Below, piece after piece: positions 1-4,400 of a stretch of 6,708 nt of DNA. A model generated the notes under the pieces. That model ran no database searches and had not been told where the DNA came from. It saw nothing but the letters and a program-made list of their open reading frames with translations. The stretch's first letter is position 1. Every line of letters starts with the position of its first letter. Source of the stretch: Pseudomonadota bacterium (GTDB taxonomy: Bacteria > Desulfobacterota > WTBG01 > CAIYCZ01); the NCBI GenBank assembly GCA_026388865.1, contig JAPLIX010000248.1, positions 6,109 to 12,816 of the forward strand, read 5' to 3'. The position numbers and the translations under genes were made by a program.

Positions 1-222
1 ACCGGTGCCCAAGGTGACCTTGTCGCACTCAGTATCAGTTAGGTTCCAACGATTAGATTCGGCCGGAAAGATACTGAATACGGTGTGGCAAGTGTTCCCA
101 AGATTTTCCACATACGCGGCCCCGGTGGACCAGTTCACGAGAGTATCTGCCTGAACACCGGCAGCCGCAAGCAGCACTGCCGCCAAAGTTACCATTGCCA
201 TCATTATACTTTTCATTTTCAT
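1..222 (-). CDS. Secreted protein of unknown function, N-terminal 74 residues (cut by left edge)
   Basis: I do not recognise this protein. The frame opens at an ATG at 222-220 and stays open to base 1, so the C-terminus is missing. The start is well supported: the motif AAGGAGG (228-234, minus strand) lies 5 bases upstream, and a near-consensus promoter lies about 100 bases upstream. Residues 1-25 look like a Sec signal peptide: a basic start (MKMK), a hydrophobic core rich in Met, Leu, Ala and Val, and a signal peptidase I-type site after GVQA, giving a mature protein that starts with DTLVNW. There is no lipobox cysteine at the cleavage site. The visible mature part has two cysteines (residues 45 and 66), which could form a disulfide, and is rich in Thr, Asn and aromatic residues, as in small exported or surface proteins. 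It has its own promoter and is separated from the DUF167 gene by 582 bases, so it is probably a separate transcription unit. Confidence 0.75.
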   Translation of the reverse strand, partial: MKMKSIMMAMVTLAAVLLAAAGVQADTLVNWSTGAAYVENLGNTCHTVFSIFPAESNRWNLTDTECDKVTLGTG

Positions 223-227
223 ACTCT

Positions 228-234
228 CCTCCTT
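228..234 (-). promoter_or_regulatory. Strong Shine-Dalgarno site of the secreted-protein gene
   Basis: On the minus strand AAGGAGG is followed after 5 bases by ATG (222-220). This is close to the ideal anti-16S match and spacing. It decides the start: the next in-frame ATG, two codons later, is less well placed. Confidence 0.8.
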
Positions 235-318
235 CTTACTCCAACAAGACCTTGTTTACGGCTTTGCACCGCATTCTGCCTCAAAACATTTATTATTGCT
301 CCGTTCTTTAATGTCAAC

Positions 319-347
319 ATTATGCAGGTTTTAATAAACTATGTCAA
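319..347 (-). promoter_or_regulatory. Near-consensus sigma-70 promoter of the secreted-protein gene
   Basis: Read on the minus strand, TTGACA (342-347, a perfect -35) is followed after exactly 17 bases by CATAAT (319-324, five of six -10 positions). Transcription would start near base 312, giving a 5' untranslated leader of about 90 bases before the ATG at 222. The sequence upstream of the -35, roughly 348-480, is very AT-rich and could act as an UP element. The fit of both hexamers and the spacing, directly ahead of a gene with a strong ribosome-binding site, makes this the best-supported promoter in the window. Confidence 0.75.
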
Positions 348-500
348 GCAATTTAATATAATTTCGTTTTATTTTTTGATGTAATTTTAAACATATATTT
401 ATTATTAATAAGCCTATTTTTACAAATAATACTTTATTATACGATTACTATAGCGCATCTTTACTACTTTTTCTTCATACGAAACTCAATATAAAAATGA

Positions 501-574
501 TTCACCGCAGAGAACGAAGAGAGAAACCTTCAAAATACTTTTCTATCTGGAACTCAGGAACTCATGAAGATTAT
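501..574 (+). repeat. Composite dispersed repeat, copy A
   Basis: This copy begins TTCACCGCAGAG, continues as 9-base steps (CGCAGAGAA, CGAAGAGAG), passes an AT-rich middle and ends with the 8-base word GGAACTCA twice in tandem, then TGAAGATTAT. Copy B at 623-697 has the same modules in the same order and orientation. It lies in the gene-free stretch 223-804, in which I see no coding region on either strand. Confidence 0.65.
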
Positions 575-622
575 TTTAATAAACCTAATTATTGACATTG
601 GTCGGAATCATGAGCCGTATCA

Positions 623-697
623 TTCACCGCAGAGGGCGTGGAGAACGCTGAGAGAAAAGTTCACAATAATTTCCAATTTGGAACTCATAAAGATAAT
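623..697 (+). repeat. Composite dispersed repeat, copy B
   Basis: This is a diverged direct copy of the element at 501-574. It has the same TTCACCGCAGAG start, three 9-base steps (CGCAGAGGG, CGTGGAGAA, CGCTGAGAG), an AT-rich middle, and one GGAACTCA followed by TAAAGATAAT. The length matches copy A (75 against 74 bases) although the number of 9-base and 8-base words differs. This suggests unit gain and loss inside an element of fixed module order. Confidence 0.65.
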
Positions 698-726
698 AGA
701 TAATATTTTCTGATTTTATGAGTTCC
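680..726. repeat. Inverted repeat with 12-base perfect arms
   Basis: GGAACTCATAAA (680-691) and its exact reverse complement TTTATGAGTTCC (715-726) flank a 23-base AT-rich loop. The left arm is the last module of composite copy B, so the hairpin arises from two opposed copies of the GGAACTCA word. Neither strand has a T tract after the stem, so I do not call it a terminator. Confidence 0.6.
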
Positions 727-762
727 GGATTTCATATCAACTGTCTGTTGTTTTTCTTCTGC

Positions 763-780
763 TCCCGGAAGCTTTCGGGA
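763..780. repeat. 18-base near-perfect palindrome
   Basis: TCCCGGAAGCTTTCGGGA reads as a palindrome apart from one G/T pair. It lies 25 bases past the stop of the DUF167 gene. On the minus strand it is followed by A-rich sequence rather than T's, so it is not a canonical intrinsic terminator, though it could be a transcript-end hairpin or a protein-binding site. Confidence 0.5.
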
Positions 781-783
781 CAA

Positions 784-804
784 AATCCTGAAGCCTGTAT
801 TCTG
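784..804 (-). repeat. Three tandem heptamers (CAGNNTN family) flush with the DUF167 stop codon
   Basis: Read on the minus strand, the TGA stop (807-805) is followed without a gap by CAGAATA, CAGGCTT and CAGGATT, three units of exactly 7 bases. The words are unrelated to the AAATGAC or GCTGANN heptamers elsewhere in the window but share their period and their position at a gene 3' end. Confidence 0.55.
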
Positions 805-1231
805 TCATCTTTTCTCTTTTAACAGCTCCCCTCTTATCAACTCCTCGCTCACTCCTTCAATTTTAACTACTTTTCTTCGAGAGGTTTTGCCATGAACAAT
901 ACTGACCTGCCCCTTTGCAATTCCCAAAATCTTTGCTAGCAAGGCGCAGCACTGCTTATTTGCTTCATTATCAACCGGAGGGCTGGTGAGCTTTATGCGG
1001 AGTGCGTTATTGTGGATGCCGGCCCTGCCCCTTTGCAATTCCCAAAATCTTTGCTAGAAAGGCGCAGCACTGCTTATTTGCTTCATTATCAACCGGAGGG
1101 CTGGTGAGCTTTATGCGGAGTGCGTTATTGTGGATGCCGGCAATTTCGCAGCGTGAAGAGCGGGGGACGACGGAAACATTTAATTCTACGCCTCTATCTG
1201 TTGTGCGAAATATTGCTTCGTTGACGGTCAA
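805..1231 (-). pseudogene. DUF167/YggU-family protein gene, frameshifted by a 118-base tandem duplication
   Basis: The two overlapping reading frames together make one DUF167 (YggU-like) protein, a small conserved family of unclear function. The 5' frame encodes GVELNVSVVPRSS, PPVDNEANK and LAKILGIAKGQ, then leaves the family sequence and stops at TAA 1009-1007 after GRHPQ. The 3' frame repeats the middle and carries the proper C-terminus (VSIVHGKTSRRKVVKIEG, ending at TGA 807-805). Removing one 118-base copy restores a single frame of 102 codons plus stop, the normal family size. As it stands a ribosome from the 5' end would make only about 74 residues. A restart at TTG 1038-1036 in the 3' frame is possible but has no good ribosome-binding site. 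I see no ATG start. TTG at 1231 fits the family N-terminus, while an in-frame TTG at 1294 lies in repeat DNA. It follows divIVA in the same orientation. Confidence 0.85.
906..1141. repeat. 118-base tandem duplication inside the DUF167 gene
   Basis: Bases 906-1023 and 1024-1141 are two head-to-tail copies of a 118-base segment that differ at one base (TAGCAAGG against TAGAAAGG, giving Leu against Phe in the coding strand). The length is 39 codons plus one base, so the duplication shifts the frame. The identity ends sharply at both sides: base 905 differs from 1023, and base 1024 differs from 1142. Confidence 0.95.
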
Positions 1232-1260
1232 ATGCTGGTGCCCATTGTTAGGATAATGAT

Positions 1261-1378
1261 AAATGTCAAAGCCCAAAGGCCAAATCAATGACAAAATCCA
1301 AATGTCAAATGAATGTCAAAGTTCAAATGATCAAGTTTAGACATTTGGGTTTCATTTGTAATTTGAGCTTTGTCATTT
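1261..1378. repeat. Opposed heptamer arrays (AAANNYC family) between divIVA and the DUF167 gene
   Basis: On the plus strand from 1261 the sequence reads as 7-base words AAATGTC, AAAGCCC, AAAGGCC, then AAATCAATGAC (7+4), AAAATCC, AAATGTC, AAATGAATGTC (7+4), AAAGTTC. On the minus strand from 1378 it reads AAATGAC, AAAGCTC, AAATTAC, AAATGAAACCC (7+4), AAATGTC. The two arms face each other and can pair imperfectly. The divIVA stop codon lies in the first minus-strand unit. The array and its flanks fill the 141-base gap between the two genes. Confidence 0.8.
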
Positions 1379-1882
1379 GATATTATTATTACGTTCCCCT
1401 CCGAGCATGCCAAGGTAGGTTTCAAGAAGTGATCTGAGGGAGGTTTCGAACTGCGCCCGCTTCTGCACCATGCCGTTAATCTCCTGCTGCAGGGCCGCAC
1501 ACTGCTGCCGTACCTCGGCAATGACCTTTTCTGCATCGAGCCGGGCACCGGAGATAATCAGCGACGCTTCGTTCCGGGCATTTTCCTGCATATCGCCGCC
1601 TATTTGCTTTGCCGCGGCAAGAGCATCATATAAATTTTTTTCCTTTTCCCGGTATGCAGTAAGCTCCTGCTGCAGGGCATGCGCCGCTTCTTTTAAATGC
1701 GTATTTTCCTCCAGTACCTGATTGAGCTCTTTTGCAAGTTCTTCCAGGAAATTATCAACCTGATTGATAGCATAGCCTCTGAAACGGACGGAAAATTCTT
1801 TTTGTATGATATCAGTGGGTGATATTTTCAGAGTCTGTACCGGCGAATCTTCATCATCAAACAGTATCTTTTCGTCAATCAT
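1373..1882 (-). CDS. DivIVA-family coiled-coil protein
   Basis: DivIVA-domain proteins are cytoplasmic, coiled-coil, membrane-curvature-binding scaffolds that recruit division, polar growth or envelope factors. The 169-residue product has the conserved N-terminal domain at about residues 18-55, with LKISPTDI, RGY (35-37) and QVDNFL (41-46). Two coiled-coil stretches rich in Glu, Gln, Ala and Leu follow (about 40-90 and 97-155), split by a GGDMQENA region. A 17-residue acidic extension precedes the domain, whose family members often start close to LKISP. The ATG at 1882 is preceded by GAGG with 11-base spacing, which is long, so the start is likely but not certain. The final codons (ATC AAA TGA) coincide with the first heptamer of a dispersed repeat, so the original C-terminus may have been altered. 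Its neighbours yggT and DUF167 support membership of the common yggT-divIVA group. Its exact role here cannot be told from sequence. Confidence 0.85.
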   Translation of the reverse strand: MIDEKILFDDEDSPVQTLKISPTDIIQKEFSVRFRGYAINQVDNFLEELAKELNQVLEENTHLKEAAHALQQELTAYREKEKNLYDALAAAKQIGGDMQENARNEASLIISGARLDAEKVIAEVRQQCAALQQEINGMVQKRAQFETSLRSLLETYLGMLGGERNNNIK

Positions 1883-1915
1883 TGTTATCGCAGCCTCAAC
1901 ATTTTCAAACTATTA

Positions 1916-2149
1916 ACCACAGAGCACACTGAGTATTTTATGAATAATTAGATTGCATTAAATCCTCTCTGTGCCCTCCATTTTTTTCCGTTTTATCCTG
2001 CATAGAATTTTTTAGCGAAGCACCTCAATGGGCCTAAACATATAAAATCTTTTAGAAGATACAATAACCCTTGTTTTATTATTTTCATCTTTTCACAACA
2101 TCATTCTGAGAACACAGAGTATTATTGCTCAGTGTCCTCCGTGGTTTTA
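1916..2149. repeat. CACAGAG-type 9-base repeats bracketing the yggT-divIVA gap
   Basis: The left end reads ACCACAGAGCACACTGAG (1916-1933). The reverse complement of the right end reads ACCACGGAGGACACTGAG (about 2128-2145), matching at 16 of 18 positions, so the two form imperfect terminal inverted repeats. Two further copies lie inside: CTCTCTGTGCCCTCC near 1964-1978 and GAGAACACAGAG near 2108-2119. The words step in 9 bases (CACAGAGCA, CACTGAGTA; CACGGAGGA, CACTGAGCA). The rest of this 276-base gap is AT-rich with no coding region that I can see. No clear promoter for divIVA is visible, and no convincing target-site duplication flanks the unit. Confidence 0.6.
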
Positions 2150-2158
2150 TGTCTCTTA

Positions 2159-2461
2159 TTACCTTAACTTGATTGCTATCTCCTGCAGCGTCCCAACCAG
2201 AAAACTGTCGAGAAAGATGATTATAATAAATACGATAATCGGCGTAATATCGATTGCCCCCATCCTCCCGAACGGCAGCAAGCGCCGTACGCGATACAGT
2301 ACCGGCTCGGTGGCCTGGTAGAGAAAATTAACTATCGGGTTATACGGGTCCGGGCTCACCCAGGAGATAACAGCACGGGCCACTATCAGCCACATATAAA
2401 TCTGCAGCGCATAGTGAATGATAATTGCTATGGCATTGAGAAGGTTGGAAAAGATGAACAT
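2159..2461 (-). CDS. YggT-family integral membrane protein
   Basis: The product has 100 residues, typical for the YggT family (about 85-100). Two hydrophobic membrane segments (about 7-33 and 69-91) flank the conserved loop SWVSPDPYNPIVNFLYQ followed by ATEPVLYRVRRLLPF, which is diagnostic of the family. YggT proteins sit in the inner membrane. They have been linked to osmotic tolerance, and plastid and cyanobacterial relatives to membrane or division-site assembly, but the biochemical role is unclear. I chose the ATG at 2461-2459 because GGAG (2468-2471, minus strand) lies 6 bases upstream. An in-frame TTG at 2479 would place that Shine-Dalgarno site inside the gene. The next gene is divIVA, 276 bases away, farther than usual for this pair because repeat DNA lies between. 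A terminator-like hairpin lies just upstream, so it is unclear whether yggT is read from the coaX transcript or from a promoter I cannot identify. Confidence 0.9.
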   Translation of the reverse strand: MFIFSNLLNAIAIIIHYALQIYMWLIVARAVISWVSPDPYNPIVNFLYQATEPVLYRVRRLLPFGRMGAIDITPIIVFIIIIFLDSFLVGTLQEIAIKLR

Positions 2462-2467
2462 AATGTG

Positions 2468-2471
2468 CTCC
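2468..2471 (-). promoter_or_regulatory. Shine-Dalgarno site that fixes the yggT start
   Basis: GGAG on the minus strand lies 6 bases before ATG 2461-2459. It favours this start over the longer TTG start at 2479, which has only the T6 tract and the hairpin upstream. Confidence 0.65.
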
Positions 2472-2477
2472 GCAAGC

Positions 2478-2541
2478 AAAAAAGTTTTCAGCTGTCAGCG
2501 TTCAGCTTAGTCATTGCTGATCGCTGAAGGCTGATAGCTGA
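2478..2541 (-). terminator. Terminator-like hairpin built from GCTGANN heptamers, between coaX and yggT
   Basis: On the minus strand the arm 2541-2523 pairs with 2506-2488 at 17 of 19 positions around a 16-base loop. The stem is followed by a short A-rich spacer, a C and then six T's (2483-2478). A second register, shifted by one 7-base unit, pairs at 16 of 19 positions with a 9-base loop. The plus strand shows the units as CTGATCG, CTGAAGG, CTGATAG and CTGACGG (2517-2544), with opposed CAGCTGT, CAGCGTT and CAGC (2489-2506). It fits an intrinsic terminator or attenuator after coaX. The spacer before the T's is not ideal, and the structure could be only a by-product of the repeat. Confidence 0.4.
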
Positions 2542-2551
2542 CGGCGATAAC

Positions 2552-2586
2552 GTCATTTGACATTTGAGCTTTGTCATTTGACATTT
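2552..2586 (-). repeat. Five perfect tandem heptamers (AAANNYC family) directly after the coaX stop
   Basis: Read on the minus strand the units are AAATGTC, AAATGAC, AAAGCTC, AAATGTC and AAATGAC, each exactly 7 bases with no gap. The array starts one base after the coaX TAA (2590-2588). It is the cleanest example of the family in this window, and here no opposed arm is present. Confidence 0.85.
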
Positions 2587-2587
2587 T

Positions 2588-3358
2588 TTATATACCGACA
2601 TTCCTGTCATAAATAATCTTCAGCCCCTTGAGCGTCAGCAGTTCATCAACCTCGTTAATGGTCTCGGAGTGCGACGCGATCAGGGTTGCAAAGCCCCCGG
2701 TTGCAACCACATAGGGATCACTCTTAACTTCTTTTTTCATCCGGGTGACCAGGCCGTCCACAAGGCCAATGTAGCCGTAGACAAGGCCGGACTGCATACT
2801 GCTCACCGTGTCTCTCCCCACCACCTGCCGGGGGCTGGTAAAGCCCACGCGCGGCAGCTTCGAGGCTTTCTGGAACAGCGCCTCGCTTGATATGCTGATT
2901 CCGGGTGCGATAGCGCCGCCCAGGTACTCGCCCTGTGGCGTGATATAGTCAAAAGTGGTTGCCGTGCCAAGGTCAATGATAATGAGGCTGCGCCGGTATT
3001 TCGCATAGGCAGCCACGGCATTGACAATGCGGTCTGCACCCACTTCTTTGGGATTATCGTATTTAATGGGCATGCCCAGGTTTATATCAGGCCCGACAAA
3101 CAGGGGCGCAATATTAAAATAGGTTTTGCACATCTGCTCCAGCGTTGGCACGACCGGAGGCACAACACACGATATGATGATCGCCGTGATGTCTTCACCT
3201 ACTATGCCGCGTGACGCAATAAGACTCTGCAGGAGCATGCCGTACTCATCGGTGGTCTTATCCCGGTCGGTCATGACCCGCCAGTGCGTCACCAGCGTGT
3301 CGTCCTTATAAATGCCCAGTACGATATTGGTATTGCCGACGTCGAAAACGAGTAACAT
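2588..3358 (-). CDS. coaX: Type III pantothenate kinase
   Basis: CoaX phosphorylates pantothenate to 4'-phosphopantothenate with ATP, the first step of coenzyme A synthesis, in the cytoplasm. Unlike type I and II kinases it needs a monovalent cation and is not inhibited by CoA. The 256-residue product is full length for the family. It shows the ASKHA-fold phosphate-binding motif DVGNTN (6-11, including the first catalytic Asp), the pantothenate-binding GADR (107-110), the IDLGTATTFDY block (128-138, with Asp129 and Thr132), GGAIAPG (147-153) and the C-terminal ATGGFA (219-224). The start ATG at 3358 is right for the family, whose members begin with a few hydrophobic residues before DVGNTN. 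GAGG lies 10 bases upstream. A possible promoter lies in the upstream repeat array. Linkage to nadC places two cofactor genes together, though the 190-base gap leaves their co-transcription open. Confidence 0.96.
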   Translation of the reverse strand: MLLVFDVGNTNIVLGIYKDDTLVTHWRVMTDRDKTTDEYGMLLQSLIASRGIVGEDITAIIISCVVPPVVPTLEQMCKTYFNIAPLFVGPDINLGMPIKYDNPKEVGADRIVNAVAAYAKYRRSLIIIDLGTATTFDYITPQGEYLGGAIAPGISISSEALFQKASKLPRVGFTSPRQVVGRDTVSSMQSGLVYGYIGLVDGLVTRMKKEVKSDPYVVATGGFATLIASHSETINEVDELLTLKGLKIIYDRNVGI

Positions 3359-3387
3359 ATGTTGTAAACCTCAAATTCCAAAATCCA

Positions 3388-3554
3388 AATGACCAATGAA
3401 ATTATATTAATGTCAAATGACAAAGCTCAAATTACAAATGAAATCCAAATTCTTAAAGCCAAAATATAATTCTTTCAATCATTGAGACTTTGACATTGAT
3501 TTGACATTTGGTCTTTGTCATTTGACATTTCATCCTGACATTCATTGGTCATTC
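3388..3554. repeat. Opposed heptamer arrays (AAANNYC family) filling the nadC-coaX gap
   Basis: The plus-strand arm includes AAATGAC, AAAGCTC, AAATTAC and AAATGAAATCC (3415-3446), preceded by AAATGACCAATGAA. The minus-strand arm, read from 3530 to 3486, is AAATGTC, AAATGAC, AAAGACC, AAATGTC, AAATCAATGTC and AAAGTC. The arms point toward each other and could pair over about 30 bases. A looser extension (AATGACCAATGAATGTC) reaches the nadC stop codon. Most of the 190 bases between the genes are repeat sequence. Confidence 0.8.
3401..3430 (-). promoter_or_regulatory. Possible sigma-70 promoter for coaX, within repeat DNA
   Basis: On the minus strand TTGAGC (3425-3430, four of six -35 positions) is followed after 18 bases by TATAAT (3401-3406, a perfect -10). 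Transcription would start near 3394, about 36 bases before the coaX ATG at 3358. The -35 is formed by the reverse strand of heptamers AAAGCTC and AAATTAC. The surrounding sequence is AT-rich, so a chance match is possible. Confidence 0.4.
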
Positions 3555-4400
3555 GCAATTTATTTCCATACTGATATCAACCGCGGGTGCTGAATGGGTA
3601 AGGGAGCCCACGGAGATATAATTAATTCCCGTCTGCGCAATCTCTTCAATATTCTCAAGTGTTACATTGCCTGACACCTCAAGGGGAATGCCGCCGCCGG
3701 CAATTTCGACCGCTTTTCTGATGTCATCGATTGCCATGTTATCGAGCATTATCATATCAGGCCCGGCATCAAGCGCTTCGATGAGCTCCTGGATGGTGCA
3801 CACTTCCACTTCAATCTTGAGCAGGGGGTTCCTGGCTGCCTGTGCCTTCTTGACCGCCTGGGTGATGCCGCCGCAGGCAGCGATGTGGTTATCCTTGATA
3901 AGGATGCCGTCAAAAAGTCCCACCCGGTGATTTATGCCTCCCCCGACATGCACTGCTTCTTTTTCAAGCACCCTCATGCCGGGAGCTGTTTTCCTGGTAT
4001 CAAGGAGTGCGACCTCATACGGCTTGATTCGTTCCACAAACTGTGCGGTACGAGTTGCCACTCCTGACAGGTGCTGAAGAAAATTGAGTGCCGTCCGTTC
4101 GCCGGTCAGCAGTATGTCAAACGGCCCCTGCAGCTCTGCTATGAGAGCGCCTTTCTCAATTAATTCTCCCTCCTGTTCAGCAAAAAGAAACTCTACCCGG
4201 GAGCTTAAGATCTGAAAGACTCTCCTGAACGGCACCATGCCGGCTACCACCAGTTCTTCCTTGGCGATCACGGTTGCCCTGCCCTGCAGGCCGGGTTCAA
4301 CAAGATACGCCGTGGTTTTATCACCGGGCCCGATATCTTCTTTCAGGGCCATGACGATAAGCTCGTCTACCTGTACCGTTGCAACAGTGCCTTCTATCAT
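3549..4400 (-). CDS. nadC: Nicotinate-nucleotide pyrophosphorylase (quinolinate phosphoribosyltransferase, decarboxylating)
   Basis: NadC joins quinolinate and PRPP to give nicotinate mononucleotide, CO2 and pyrophosphate, the step where de novo NAD synthesis meets the salvage route. It is a cytoplasmic dimer-forming enzyme. At 283 residues it has normal length. It shows the N-terminal EDIGPGDKTT (21-30), then LNFLQHLSGVATRT (105-118), DTRKTAPGMR (134-143), GGGINHR (153-159) and KDNHI (169-173), which contribute the basic residues that bind quinolinate and PRPP. EVEV (197-200), LDN (219-221), EVSGN (241-245) and SVGSLTHS (263-270) follow from the phosphate-binding barrel. The ATG at 4400 overlaps the valS stop as ATGA, so translation is probably coupled; a weak AAGG lies 8 bases upstream. 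The TGA stop (3551-3549) lies at the edge of the heptamer repeat region. nadA and nadB are not in the window. Confidence 0.97.
   Translation of the reverse strand: MIEGTVATVQVDELIVMALKEDIGPGDKTTAYLVEPGLQGRATVIAKEELVVAGMVPFRRVFQILSSRVEFLFAEQEGELIEKGALIAELQGPFDILLTGERTALNFLQHLSGVATRTAQFVERIKPYEVALLDTRKTAPGMRVLEKEAVHVGGGINHRVGLFDGILIKDNHIAACGGITQAVKKAQAARNPLLKIEVEVCTIQELIEALDAGPDMIMLDNMAIDDIRKAVEIAGGGIPLEVSGNVTLENIEEIAQTGINYISVGSLTHSAPAVDISMEINCE

Noticed and set aside
85..384. Plus-strand open frame of 99 codons at the left end
   Set aside because: It runs opposite the secreted-protein gene and its promoter; the protein is His/Cys-rich low-complexity sequence without motifs, while the minus strand has a signal peptide, ribosome-binding site and promoter.
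763..780. Palindrome as intrinsic terminator of the DUF167 transcript
   Set aside because: On the minus strand the stem is followed by A-rich sequence, not by a T tract; kept only as a palindrome.
1007..1294. Programmed frameshift or deliberate two-gene arrangement in DUF167
   Set aside because: The frame change is fully explained by the 118-base duplication; I see no slippery heptamer with a downstream stem at the junction, and the second frame only repeats the middle of the same protein.
1285..1548. Minus-strand open frame of 87 codons overlapping the divIVA 3' end
   Set aside because: It overlaps divIVA in another frame and continues into repeat DNA; no ribosome-binding site or family match.
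1883..2158. Promoter for divIVA in the yggT-divIVA gap
   Set aside because: The gap is AT-rich and gives several weak hexamers, but no pair has both a good -35 and -10 at 16-18-base spacing.
1261..3530. CRISPR array
   Set aside because: The units are 7 bases, contiguous and variable, with no 20-40-base repeats, no unique spacers and no cas genes.
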